Of a DNA stretch of 64,000 bases, positions 36,723 through 44,517 are shown in pieces. The position numbers were made by a program, and so were the translations under genes. The number at the start of each line of letters is the position of its first letter. Within the stretch, counting starts at the first letter, position 1. This DNA is from Novosphingobium kunmingense (GTDB taxonomy: Bacteria > Pseudomonadota > Alphaproteobacteria > Sphingomonadales > Sphingomonadaceae), in contig NZ_PHUF01000002.1 in NCBI RefSeq assembly GCF_002813245.1, positions 1,054,001-1,118,000 of the forward strand, written 5' to 3'. Under the pieces are notes generated by a model. The model searched no databases, had not been told where the DNA came from, and saw only the letters and a list, made by a program, of their open reading frames with translations.

Positions 36723-36832
36723 GTCGGGTTCCTTAAGGGGTGCAGGAGGGGAGCCGTGAAAGCGTCCCCGCCCATATGGTTACTTTTGTGACCGTTTGAA
36801 GACGTGCCAGCAGAGCCTGGCCGTCTTCTCTG

Positions 36833-37303
36833 CTACCACCGGTAATGGCTGAACGCGCGGTTGGCGTCGGCCATGCGGTGGGTGTCTTCGCGCTTCTTGA
36901 CCGCGTTGCCGCGGTTGTTGGCGGCGTCGAGCAGCTCGGCCGAAAGGCGCGCGCTCATCGTGGTTTCGCTGCGGTTGCGCGCTGCGGTGATCAGCCAGCG
37001 GATGGCGAGCGCCTGGGCGCGTTCCGGGCGCACTTCGACGGGGACCTGGTAGGTCGCACCACCGACGCGGCGCGAACGCACTTCGATCTGCGGCTTCACG
37101 TTGTTCAGCGCATCGTGGAACAGCTGGACCGGATCGGTCTTGGCGCGCGCTTCCATGGTTTCCATCGCACCGTAGACGATGCTTTCGGCAACCGACTTCT
37201 TCCCGTCGAGCATGAGGTTGTTCATGAACTTCGACAGCACCTGATCCTTGAACTTGGGATCGGGCAGGATTTCCCGCTTCTCGGGACGACGACGACGTGA
37301 CAT
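36833..37303 (-). CDS. rpsG: 30S ribosomal protein S7
   Basis: S7 (156 residues) organises the 30S head and in E. coli represses the str operon by binding the rpsL-rpsG spacer. It starts [48 protein letters not shown] and has [27 protein letters not shown]. It lies 69 bases after rpsL, with an AAGGA ribosome binding site. Confidence 0.98.
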   Translation of the reverse strand: MSRRRRPEKREILPDPKFKDQVLSKFMNNLMLDGKKSVAESIVYGAMETMEARAKTDPVQLFHDALNNVKPQIEVRSRRVGGATYQVPVEVRPERAQALAIRWLITAARNRSETTMSARLSAELLDAANNRGNAVKKREDTHRMADANRAFSHYRW

Positions 37304-37372
37304 CGCTTGTATTCCTTATCCTTGGGGCGGCCGCGCGAGGTGGCGCCGGCCCTCAAAAAACCAGCCTGAGGC

Positions 37373-37744
37373 TTACTTGGGACGCTTTGCGCCGTACTTC
37401 GAACGGCTCTTCTTGCGGTCCTTGACGCCCTGGGTGTCGAGCACGCCGCGCAGCACGTGATAGCGCACGCCCGGAAGGTCGCGCACACGGCCGCCGCGGA
37501 TCAGCACGACGCTGTGTTCCTGCAGGTTGTGGCCTTCGCCCGGGATGTACGAAATGACTTCGCGGCTGTTGGTCAGGCGGATCTTGGCGACCTTGCGCAG
37601 CGCCGAGTTCGGCTTCTTCGGGGTCGTCGTGTAGACGCGGGTGCAGACGCCGCGCTTCTGCGGGTTCTGTTCCATCGCAGGGACCTTGCTCTTGGTCTTC
37701 TGCGCAACGCGGCCCTTGCGGACCAGCTGGTTGATCGTAGGCAT
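37373..37744 (-). CDS. rpsL: 30S ribosomal protein S12
   Basis: S12 (123 residues) monitors codon-anticodon pairing; mutations at its two conserved lysines give streptomycin resistance. It starts [24 protein letters not shown], has [16 protein letters not shown] (the Lys of the PNSA loop is wild type) and ends [19 protein letters not shown] at 37744. The upstream AAGGTG lies inside a 9-bp hairpin (37753-37789). It is the first gene of the str operon. Confidence 0.99.
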   Translation of the reverse strand: MPTINQLVRKGRVAQKTKSKVPAMEQNPQKRGVCTRVYTTTPKKPNSALRKVAKIRLTNSREVISYIPGEGHNLQEHSVVLIRGGRVRDLPGVRYHVLRGVLDTQGVKDRKKSRSKYGAKRPK

Positions 37745-37752
37745 GAAGTGCT

Positions 37753-37789
37753 CTTCACCTTGGTTGTTGGCCTGGCCGGCAAGGTGAAG
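37753..37789 (-). promoter_or_regulatory. Hairpin masking the rpsL ribosome binding site
   Basis: On the minus strand CTTCACCTT (37789-37781) pairs perfectly with AAGGTGAAG (37761-37753) over a 19-base loop. The second arm contains AAGGTG, the likely ribosome binding site, and ends eight bases before the rpsL ATG. This could give translational control of the str operon. No folding energy was computed. Confidence 0.5.
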
Positions 37790-37864
37790 GAAACAGAATC
37801 GCGCCAAAAGCGAACGCCGGCGGGGCAAGCCCGCAGCAGGTCTGGCGCGAGACTGAAACGCTCC

Positions 37865-37904
37865 ACCCGGCAGGAAGGGCCGGGTTACTTTGACGGATAA
37901 CCCG
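37865..37904 (-). promoter_or_regulatory. Three-segment alternative pairing in the str leader
   Basis: On the minus strand CGGGTTA (37904-37898) can pair with TAACCCG (37887-37881), or TAACCCGGC can shift its ACCCGGC (37885-37879 complement) to pair with GCCGGGT (37871-37865). The two pairings share bases and exclude each other. This is the plan of an attenuator or riboswitch-like switch, although no clear T-run follows. It lies between the likely promoter and rpsL. Confidence 0.4.
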
Positions 37905-37977
37905 CGCGAGGCGGACGCACCGGCAATGTTCAGCTCGATCCGGGACGGCCGTTCGACGTCGGCCCCGGAAGCGCGCG

Positions 37978-38006
37978 CCTTTATGCCCGATTGCCCGCGC
38001 GGTCAA
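37978..38006 (-). promoter_or_regulatory. Promoter of the str operon
   Basis: On the minus strand TTGACC (38006-38001) and TAAAGG (37983-37978) are 17 bases apart, a good match to a housekeeping sigma factor promoter. The start would be about 225 bases upstream of rpsL, giving the leader described above. Confidence 0.6.
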
Positions 38007-38164
38007 GCGCAATGCCGCAATGCGACGAAGCGAGCGGCGAACAGGAGCAAAGGACTCGCCCCCGGGAACCCGGTGCCCTAAGATGCGTACATCGCCAGCT
38101 CGACCAAGGCATGCTGGCGACAGAGATCGCACCGTAGCGCTCCCGCCCGACGCAGGAGGCGCTC

Positions 38165-38371
38165 GTGTACCGTTTCCACGTCAGACCGTTCGATACCGCC
38201 ATGCCCGGCACCTTCGTCGATGCGCTCGACGCATCGGCGGTACTGCGGATCATGGTGCAAATGAACTGCGAAGCCGCACACGTCGAACGCGAAGGCGCCT
38301 ATGCCTTCTCGGCGCGCCAGGACGACGAGGTCTGGACCATCTACACCTGCGCCACGGCCGGACTGGCCTGA
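38165..38371 (+). CDS. Hypothetical 68-residue protein
   Basis: This is a small soluble protein with no recognised domain. It starts at GTG 38165, seven bases after a very good AGGAGG ribosome binding site, which supports expression. Composition is ordinary; it has two cysteines (MNCEAAHV and TCATAG) and no signal or membrane segment. It is divergent from the str operon. Confidence 0.5.
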   Translation: MYRFHVRPFDTAMPGTFVDALDASAVLRIMVQMNCEAAHVEREGAYAFSARQDDEVWTIYTCATAGLA

Positions 38372-38504
38372 CGGGCGACGGCCCGGCTTTGGCCGGCGCC
38401 GCCATGCCCCGCGCGAAACCATTTTCCTACATCCCGCCGCCCGCGTTACGGTGCCCAGCCACAGGGAATTCCGACACCGTTCGCGTGAAAGGCGATCCTG
38501 CCCC

Positions 38505-39275
38505 GTGCCTGCCCCTCCCCGCTCCCCGTCCGCGCCGCGATGCGCCTCCGTCCGCCCCGCGCGTCGCACCAGCCGCGCGGCGTTTTGCGGCGATCCGCCG
38601 CCCGGCGATGATCCGCTGCTGGGCTTCGCGCCCTATGTCCACGCCGCGCCGCGGCGCAATTCGATCACGCCCGACCGGCAGCGCGCCTTCATCGCCGCGC
38701 TCGCCGCAAGCGGGATCGTGACCCAGGCGGCGCGGGCCATCGGGGCGAGCCTCGAGGCCTTGTACAGGCTGCGCGCGCTGCCGGGGGCCGAACAGTTCGC
38801 CGCGGCCTGGGAAGCGGCGGTCGAACGGGGCCTGGCGCGGCTGGAGGACTGCGCGGTCGAGCTGGCGCTGCGCGGCGAGGAGCTGCCGATCGTCTCGGGC
38901 GGCCGGCTGCTCGGCACCTACCGCAAGCACAACTTTGCCCACATCCGCTTCATGCTGAGCCAGCGGCGCCCTGATCGCTATGGCCCCAAGGGTGGCCCGG
39001 TGAGCTTGGCCGACCTGCCGCCCGACGATCCCGGGCTGCTGCGGTTGAAGGCCCGCTGGCGCGCCGAATGGGAGGCGGAGCAGCGTGCCGCGGCCGAGGT
39101 GCGCCGCGCCGGCGACGAGGCGTTCCTGCGCCGGCTCAACCAGCGGTTCGAGGTGCTGCGCCAGAAAAGCCTGGCGATCGAGCGCGGCGAATGGACCGAT
39201 CCCGAAGCGGCGGCGCGGCTGGCGCTGGCCGCGCCCGACAAGGCTCCGCCCGACGAGCGCGACGACGGGGGCTGA
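38505..39275 (+). CDS. Conserved hypothetical protein with terminase-small-subunit-like HTH
   Basis: This protein of about 256 residues has a region TPDRQRAFIAALAASGIVTQAARAIGASLEALYRLR (about 47-85) that reads as a helix-turn-helix, as in phage terminase small subunits. It is followed by LEDCAVELALRGEELPIVSGGRLLGTYRKHNFAHIRFMLSQRRPDRYG and a Glu/Arg-rich helical C-terminus. The start is unclear: GTG at 38505 follows GAAAGG, and the frame is open well upstream. It has no phage neighbours, so it may be a domesticated DNA-binding protein. Confidence 0.65.
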   Translation: MPAPPRSPSAPRCASVRPARRTSRAAFCGDPPPGDDPLLGFAPYVHAAPRRNSITPDRQRAFIAALAASGIVTQAARAIGASLEALYRLRALPGAEQFAAAWEAAVERGLARLEDCAVELALRGEELPIVSGGRLLGTYRKHNFAHIRFMLSQRRPDRYGPKGGPVSLADLPPDDPGLLRLKARWRAEWEAEQRAAAEVRRAGDEAFLRRLNQRFEVLRQKSLAIERGEWTDPEAAARLALAAPDKAPPDERDDGG

Positions 39276-39282
39276 CTGCGAC

Positions 39283-39846
39283 TTAGCCGTGGGGCGACTG
39301 GTCGGTGACGAGGCGCTGCGGCTGGACCGGCTGGTGCAGCGCGATCACGTGATCGACGCCCTCGACCGTGATCGCCAGGGTCCCCGCCTCGGTCACTTCG
39401 AGGAAGCCCTTGGAGCGCAGGTACCAGACGTGGAAATCGAAGGCGTCGTCGCTGCAGCCGAAGTGCTCCTGCAGGGCATAGGCGCCGACCCCGTTGCCGC
39501 GGAAGTTCTCGCGCCGCGCCTTGTAGAGGTACATCAGGATGTTGCGCTGGAGCGCCGCATCGCCCAGCGCCACGTCAGCCGAGACCAGCTGCTCGTCGAC
39601 CGGCTTTTCGGGGTGGCCGTGGTGAAGGCGGTAGATCTCGTCGTAGCGGGCGCGCTTTTCGGGAAACTTGAGGACGTTCCACGCCTCGATGACGGCTGAA
39701 AAACGATCCACGTCCGCAGTCTGGTCGTGATCGGGATGGTAGATCTTGGCAAGGTGCTTGTACGCGCTCTCGATGATCTTGAGATCGCTGTGCGGATTTA
39801 CCTGCAGAACTTCATAGAAATCGACGAATGGTTCCCTGTCGGGCAT
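39283..39846 (-). CDS. J-domain (DnaJ-like) protein
   Basis: This 187-residue protein has an N-terminal J domain (about 7-75) with the HPD motif in KIYHPDHDQTAD, so it should stimulate an Hsp70 ATPase. The rest lacks the Gly/Phe and zinc-finger regions of DnaJ; the C-terminal part (about 100-187) is an unrecognised helical domain. It is a specialised co-chaperone, not general DnaJ. It is divergent from the TonB-like gene and shares a palindrome (39924-39938) in the spacer. Confidence 0.85.
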   Translation of the reverse strand: MPDREPFVDFYEVLQVNPHSDLKIIESAYKHLAKIYHPDHDQTADVDRFSAVIEAWNVLKFPEKRARYDEIYRLHHGHPEKPVDEQLVSADVALGDAALQRNILMYLYKARRENFRGNGVGAYALQEHFGCSDDAFDFHVWYLRSKGFLEVTEAGTLAITVEGVDHVIALHQPVQPQRLVTDQSPHG

Positions 39847-39923
39847 GCCGTTTCCCCCTGGCGCGGTGCGAATAGTATACGCCGGCGCGGCAAAGGGAAA
39901 GGCGTTGCGCGGTCGCACGACGA

Positions 39924-39938
39924 TGTTATGATATAACA
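39924..39938. promoter_or_regulatory. Zur-like palindrome between J-domain and TonB-like genes
   Basis: TGTTATGATATAACA is a perfect 6-bp inverted repeat (TGTTAT/ATAACA). It differs by one base from the core of the gammaproteobacterial Zur consensus (TGTTATAnTATAACA). It lies 78 bases from one start codon and 72 from the other. A Zur site next to a TonB gene would fit zinc uptake control, but this is inference. Confidence 0.5.
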
Positions 39939-40009
39939 CGACTCGCCGCTTCATCCATGCGACTCGCCACGAAGGCGCAGGGCGGCGGATCGGTTGCAGG
40001 AGGATGCCC

Positions 40010-40684
40010 ATGGCCTATGCCAATTCGCTCGACACCAACCGCCGTCTGGCCACGCTGACCGTCGTGGCGGGGCTCCACGCGCTCGCCGGCTATGCCCTTG
40101 TCACGGGGCTGGCCGCGAAGTTCCTGCCGCGGATCGCGCCGCCGCCGCTCGTCGCCGACAATTTCAGGTTGCCCCCGCCGCCGCCCAGGCCCGTGCCCGA
40201 ACCGCGCGACGCCGCGCCCCTGCCCAAGGCCGTGCCGACCCACGATGCACGGCAGCTGCTGCCGCTGGACGATGCCCCGATCGCCCCTTCCAGCGAAGCG
40301 TTGATCGACACGATCGGCACCGGCGGCGCGGGCGGCGACATCGCCGAGGTCCATATCCCCCTGCCCGAACCGCGGCCCAGCCCCAGCCTGGTGCGCGGCG
40401 CGCGGCCGAGGGGCAACCCCGGGCTGTGGGTCACCGCAAGCGACTATCCCGCCGCCGACCTTCGGCAGGAGCACACCGGCGTGACCCGCTTCCGGCTCGA
40501 CATCGGGATCGACGGGCGGGTCAGCCAGTGCACCGTCACCGGATCGAGCGGGCACCCCGGGCTCGACGCCGCGGCCTGCGCGCGGTTGGCGCAGCGCGCC
40601 CGTTTCGATCCCGCGATCGACAGCACCGGCGCGCGGCTCGCCGGGACCTATGCAAGCTCGGTGCGCTGGGAGATCCCGGAGTGA
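40010..40684 (+). CDS. TonB-like energy transducer
   Basis: This 224-residue protein has an N-terminal membrane helix (about 15-37), a Pro-rich stretch with PPPPPRPVPEPRD (about 45-70) and a C-terminal TonB domain (about 145-224: GVTRFRLDIGIDGRVSQCTVTGSSGHPGLDAAACARLAQRARFDPA). It would span the periplasm and energise an outer-membrane receptor. ATG at 40010 fits CAGGAGG six bases upstream; ATG at 40004 touches it. No ExbBD or receptor gene is nearby. Confidence 0.88.
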   Translation: MAYANSLDTNRRLATLTVVAGLHALAGYALVTGLAAKFLPRIAPPPLVADNFRLPPPPPRPVPEPRDAAPLPKAVPTHDARQLLPLDDAPIAPSSEALIDTIGTGGAGGDIAEVHIPLPEPRPSPSLVRGARPRGNPGLWVTASDYPAADLRQEHTGVTRFRLDIGIDGRVSQCTVTGSSGHPGLDAAACARLAQRARFDPAIDSTGARLAGTYASSVRWEIPE

Positions 40685-40704
40685 AGGTTGCCGGGCGCCC
40701 GCGA

Positions 40705-40735
40705 AAAGAGGCCCCCGCCATGATGACGGGGGCCT
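40705..40735 (-). terminator. Terminator-like hairpin after TonB-like gene / hydrolase unit
   Basis: AGGCCCCCG (40709-40717) pairs with CGGGGGCCT (40727-40735). On the minus strand it is followed by CTTTTC, so it best fits the end of the hydrolase transcript from the right; it could also stop the TonB-like transcript from the left. Confidence 0.6.
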
Positions 40736-40832
40736 GTCAGTAAGAGGAATGCGCCTGTGTCGCATCGCCCTCGGGTCGCCCTCATGCAGGAGGCCCTGCG
40801 TCCGAAAAACCTTGCGCGCCCCGGCGAACCAA

Positions 40833-40882
40833 CGGCCCGGCCGACGCGGCATCTGTGGTTACAGGTAACCATGGCCGGGCCG
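40833..40882. repeat. Compound inverted repeat in convergent spacer
   Basis: CGGCCCGGCC (40833-40842) pairs with GGCCGGGCCG (40873-40882). Inside, TGGTTAC (40856-40862) pairs with GTAACCA (40865-40871) with a 2-base gap. A 13-base bulge lies on one side. There is no T-run. It lies in a 275-base convergent spacer with no gene, and may be a transcript-end structure or protein-binding site. Confidence 0.45.
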
Positions 40883-40959
40883 GGATAGCGATGATGACCA
40901 TCCGATCGGCTGCCGATGTTTCGCCGATGATCGAAAAAAGCCGGCGGTCGGCCCCTGGT

Positions 40960-41802
40960 TCAGGCCGGCATGACCCGCTGCAGGAAGCCGATCACCGCAC
41001 TGTTGAAATCGTCGTTGCGGTCGCCGGCGACCATGTGGCCGGCGCCGCGGATGTCGACGATCTCGAGGCCGGGCACCCGGCGGCGCAGGTCGGCGACGCC
41101 ATCGTCGGTGACGATATCGCTTTTCATGCCGCGCACCAGCAGGGTCGGTACGCGGTCGGTCCAGTCGGCAGCGTCGAGCAGGGCCAGCATCCGCTCGGGG
41201 CTGGCGCGATCGTCGGACATCATCCGCTGGTCCCAGTGCCAGTGGTAGCGCCCGTCATCGCCGAACCGCAGGTTCTTGTTGAGGCCCGACAGGTCCTTGG
41301 GCCGGGGCCGCTCGGGGTAATAGGCGCTGATGGCATCGGCCGCCTGTTCGATCGAAACGAAGCCTTGGGGATGGGCCATCATGAAGCCGCGGATCTTGGC
41401 AACGCCGGCCGGCGACATCTTGGGCACGATATCCACCAGCACCAGCGCCGCGGGCTCCAGCCCCATGCAGGACGCCATCAGCGCGGTCAGCCCGCCCAGC
41501 GAGGCGCCGACCAGGGCGAAGGGATCGGAGCCCTGCGCCGCCACGGCCATGAGGTCGCGGGCGCGGGTTTCCAGCGCGTAATCGCCATCGGGCGACCAGT
41601 CGCTGTCGCCGTGGCCGCGCAGGTCATAGTTGATGGCGAAATAGCCGGCCGCCGCCAGCTGGTCCTCGGCCTTGTCCCACGAATGGCGGGTCTGGCCGCC
41701 GCCGTGACCCAGCACGACAGTGGGCGCGCCGCGCCGTCCGGCGGCATCGGCGGCAAGGGTCAGCCCGTCTCCCACGGGCACGCGGATCGTTGTGCGGTTC
41801 AT
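40960..41802 (-). CDS. Alpha/beta hydrolase
   Basis: This 280-residue enzyme of the alpha/beta hydrolase fold has an HGGGQTRHSW oxyanion region, the nucleophile elbow GASLGG, an acid in a late strand and His in GAGHMVAGD near the C-terminus. The substrate cannot be told from sequence; epoxide, ester or haloalkane types share this shape. ATG at 41802 was preferred; GTG at 41811 adds three residues. It follows the LysR gene by 56 bases on the same strand. Confidence 0.88.
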   Translation of the reverse strand: MNRTTIRVPVGDGLTLAADAAGRRGAPTVVLGHGGGQTRHSWDKAEDQLAAAGYFAINYDLRGHGDSDWSPDGDYALETRARDLMAVAAQGSDPFALVGASLGGLTALMASCMGLEPAALVLVDIVPKMSPAGVAKIRGFMMAHPQGFVSIEQAADAISAYYPERPRPKDLSGLNKNLRFGDDGRYHWHWDQRMMSDDRASPERMLALLDAADWTDRVPTLLVRGMKSDIVTDDGVADLRRRVPGLEIVDIRGAGHMVAGDRNDDFNSAVIGFLQRVMPA

Positions 41803-41858
41803 TGCCGCCACGATGGCGCGGGCCGCGCCTCGGCGTCAACAGCTATTTAAGCGAACGG

Positions 41859-42617
41859 TTAAGAGGTCAGGAAGGCAACCAGCGCCTTGACCTTCTTCTG
41901 GCGCCACTGCGGCAGTGGCGCGACCAGCCAATAGGCGAAGCGGCAGGCCTCGGGAACGGCGGCATCGTCATCGACCAGCAGCGCGGGCACGCGCGCGCGG
42001 CCCAGCCCGGCCCGCGCCGCGGCGAGGGCCTGGCCGGCATCGCCAACGCTCAGTGGGGCGGGTTCGTTGCTGCCGCCGGGCAAGGCATCGCCCGGCCAGG
42101 CGATCCACGGCCCTTCCCCCACGGTGACGCGCGCCGCTTCGCCCAGTTGAACCCCTTCGAGATCGCCCGGCCCTTCGACCCAGCGCACCGCCAGGTCGAG
42201 ATTGGCCTCGGTGAAGTCGATTCCGGCATCGGGCACCAGGCTGATCCGCACGTCGGGATTGGCGGCGCGATAGGCCGCCAGCCGGGGCGCCAGCCAGGTG
42301 GCGAAAACGTCGCGCGGGCAAGCGATGGTATAGACAAGGCTGGATTGCCCGGCCTGCATCGCCTGGACCGCATCCTCGAAGTGAAGAAAGCCGATGCGCA
42401 GCGCCTCGAGCCCCGCGTTCGCCTCGTCGGTCAGTTCGAGCCCCTTGGGGGTGCGGCGGAACAGGACCACGCCGAGCATGTCCTCAAGCGCGCGGATCTG
42501 CTGTCCGACGGCCGCCGGAGTGACCGCCAGCTCGTCGGCGGCGCGGGTGAAGGACAGGTGCCGGGCGGCTGCGTCGAACACGCGCAGGGCATTCAGGGGA
42601 AGATGGGTCCGCTTCAT
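41859..42617 (-). CDS. LysR-family transcriptional regulator (GcvA-like)
   Basis: The N-terminal winged helix (LNALRVFDAAARHLSFTRAADELAVTPAAVGQQIRALEDMLGVVLFRR, residues 7-56) is diagnostic of LysR; AAVGQQI and the following LTDEANAGLEAL are GcvA-like. The effector-binding domain is shorter than usual (252 residues instead of about 300), missing part of the end, so it may lack the full binding site. It lies 12 bases after apaG and 56 before the hydrolase. Confidence 0.88.
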   Translation of the reverse strand: MKRTHLPLNALRVFDAAARHLSFTRAADELAVTPAAVGQQIRALEDMLGVVLFRRTPKGLELTDEANAGLEALRIGFLHFEDAVQAMQAGQSSLVYTIACPRDVFATWLAPRLAAYRAANPDVRISLVPDAGIDFTEANLDLAVRWVEGPGDLEGVQLGEAARVTVGEGPWIAWPGDALPGGSNEPAPLSVGDAGQALAAARAGLGRARVPALLVDDDAAVPEACRFAYWLVAPLPQWRQKKVKALVAFLTS

Positions 42618-42629
42618 GTGCGGAGCGCC

Positions 42630-43028
42630 TTAACCCGCTGTTGCGGGCGCCGCCAGCGGGAAGAACGGAATTGCCGCCTCGAACTGAGAACCGTCGGCGC
42701 GGCGGAAGGTGTAGTGGCCTTCCATGCTGCCATGCGGCGTCGAGAGCGGGCAGCCCGAGACGTAGTCGTGGCTCTGCCCCGGCTGCAGCGAGGGCTGTTC
42801 GCCGACCACGCCATCGCCTTCGACCAGGTTGACCGCGCCGCGCCCGTCGGTGATCCGCCAGTGCCGCGTCAGCAGCTGCACCGCCTGGTCGGACTCGTTC
42901 TCGATCCGGATGTGATAGACCCAGAACCACTTGCCCGCGTCGATCCGCGACTGTTCCGGCAGGAAGTTCACCGCCACGCGGACGGTGATCCCTTCGGTCA
43001 ATGCGGCGTGCTGGAACAGTTCCTTCAT
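42630..43028 (-). CDS. apaG: ApaG protein
   Basis: ApaG (132 residues) has an immunoglobulin-like fold and is linked to Co2+/Mg2+ resistance, though its biochemistry is unsettled. Signatures are WVYHIRIENESDQAVQLLTRHWRITDGRG, VVGEQPSLQPGQSHDYVSGCPLSTPHGSMEGHYTF. It shares a strand with lysR (12-base gap). The neighbouring metZ suggests it lies in a housekeeping region. Confidence 0.95.
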   Translation of the reverse strand: MKELFQHAALTEGITVRVAVNFLPEQSRIDAGKWFWVYHIRIENESDQAVQLLTRHWRITDGRGAVNLVEGDGVVGEQPSLQPGQSHDYVSGCPLSTPHGSMEGHYTFRRADGSQFEAAIPFFPLAAPATAG

Positions 43029-43096
43029 ATGGTCAGGTTAGCGCCGACGAGGCGATCCGACAATGGCGCCGTGCGCGGTCCGGCGCGAAGGCCCCT

Positions 43097-44455
43097 TCAG
43101 GCCAGCGCGAGCACGTTCTGCGGCGGGCAACGCAGCATGAAGCGGCACCCTTCGGGCGGGTATTCTATCGAAACCTCGGCACGCAGCTTGCCGCGCGGAA
43201 CCTCTTCGATGATGCGCGACCCGAAGCCGCGCCGGCCGGGCGCACGCGCCGGAGGACCGCCACTTTCGACCCAGGTCAGGGTGAACAGCGAATCGTCACG
43301 CTCGCCGCTGATCGCCCAGCTGACATTGACTCGGCCGCCGGGCACCGAGAGCGCGCCGTACTTCTCGGCATTGGTGGCCAGTTCGTGCAGCGCCATGCTG
43401 ACCGCTTCGGCGGCAGATGGCAGGACGACCACATCAGGACCGTCCATCACCACCTGGCGGCTGGTTTCGGCCAGGTAGGACAACTGCGCCTCGACCAGTT
43501 CGCGCAAGGGCACCGCCGACCAGTTGCGCTGGACCAGCACGTCCTGGTTGGCGGCGAGGCTGGCGATGCGCTGTTCGAGCCGTTCGACGAAGGTGTCGGG
43601 GCTGGCCGCGGCGGTCCGCCGGGCCAACGACTGGACCACGGTCAGCAGGTTCTTCGAACGGTGGTTGACCTCCATCAGCAACAGTTCGATGCGGCGTTCC
43701 GCGTCGCGCAGGTCGGTCACGTCGGTGTTGCTGCCGAACCAGTAGAGGATCTTGCCTTCGGCATCGCGCAGCGGGACGGCGCGCGACAGGAACCAGCGAT
43801 AGACGCCGTCGGCACCGCGCAGGGGGAAGGTATCTTCCCATTCCACCCCGCGGTTGATGCATTCGCTGAAATGGCGGGTCACCCGGTCGACATGGTCGGG
43901 ATGATGCACCGCCTGCCAGCCCCAACCCTGCATTTCTTCAAGGCTCGTCCCGGTGTAGTCGAACCAGCGCTTGTTGTACCAGAAGATCCAGCCGGTCGGA
44001 TCGGTGATCCAGGCAAGCTGCGAGATGTTGTCGGCCATCAGGCTGAAACGCTGTTCGATATCGTCCAGCGCCTCGCGCGTGCGCAATTCGGCGGTGAGAT
44101 CGCGCATGATGCTGCTGGCGCCGATGATCGTGCCCGACCGGTCGCGGATCGGCGAAACCAGCATGGCCACGTTCTTGCGCGTGCCGTCCTTGTGGATGCG
44201 CACCGTCTCGAGCCGCGTGGCGCTTTCGCCGTGGCGGATCCGGTCGAGGATGAAGTCCTCTTCCTGCTGAAGATCGTCGGGAATGATGCGGCGCACGGAC
44301 TGGCCGATGATCTCTTCCGGGGTCCAGCCGAACAGCGCCTCCGCCGTGGGATTCCAACTCAGCACAACGCTATCGAGCGACTTGGAAATCACCGCGGCGT
44401 CAGATGAATTGACGATCGCTTCGAAAAGGTTGATCGGTTCGGACGGGGCGGCCAT
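43097..44455 (-). CDS. Sensor histidine kinase with two PAS domains (HWE family)
   Basis: This 452-residue cytosolic protein has no membrane helix. PAS 1 (about 8-128) has FEAIVNSSDAAVISKSLD and VLSWNPTAEALFG; PAS 2 (about 133-255) has WITDPTGWIFWYNKRWFDYTG and a PAC end YWFGSNTDVTD. Then comes the HWE kinase: LLMEVNHRSKNLLTVVQSL (the phospho-His), LHELATNAEKYGAL and the diagnostic TWVESGGP. Such kinases are common in Alphaproteobacteria and often sense light, redox or stress. No response regulator is next to it. Confidence 0.93.
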   Translation of the reverse strand: MAAPSEPINLFEAIVNSSDAAVISKSLDSVVLSWNPTAEALFGWTPEEIIGQSVRRIIPDDLQQEEDFILDRIRHGESATRLETVRIHKDGTRKNVAMLVSPIRDRSGTIIGASSIMRDLTAELRTREALDDIEQRFSLMADNISQLAWITDPTGWIFWYNKRWFDYTGTSLEEMQGWGWQAVHHPDHVDRVTRHFSECINRGVEWEDTFPLRGADGVYRWFLSRAVPLRDAEGKILYWFGSNTDVTDLRDAERRIELLLMEVNHRSKNLLTVVQSLARRTAAASPDTFVERLEQRIASLAANQDVLVQRNWSAVPLRELVEAQLSYLAETSRQVVMDGPDVVVLPSAAEAVSMALHELATNAEKYGALSVPGGRVNVSWAISGERDDSLFTLTWVESGGPPARAPGRRGFGSRIIEEVPRGKLRAEVSIEYPPEGCRFMLRCPPQNVLALA

Positions 44456-44485
44456 GCCGACCTACAGTGCTTGGTTTGCCGAGCC

Positions 44486-44514
44486 TTTGCAAATGCAAAC
44501 GCTTCGCATGCGAA
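44486..44514. promoter_or_regulatory. Twin palindromes upstream of the HWE kinase gene
   Basis: TTTGCAAATGCAAA (44486-44499, near-palindrome) and TTCGCATGCGAA (44503-44514, perfect palindrome) lie side by side, 31-59 bases upstream of the kinase ATG and just after the metZ stop. They share the pattern TTxGCA...TGCxAA. A regulator may bind here. Confidence 0.45.
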
Positions 44515-44517
44515 CGG

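Larger units (their letters stand above)
37745..38164. other. Intergenic region between rpsL and the 68-residue ORF
   Basis: This 420-base gap contains the str promoter, the long rpsL leader with its two structural elements and, on the + strand, the region before the hypothetical gene at 38165. I see no further gene in it. Confidence 0.6.

Noticed and set aside
41845..41864. TTAA...TTAA pair after the LysR gene, resembling the OYE palindrome
   Set aside because: Only the TTAA ends match; the core is not palindromic.
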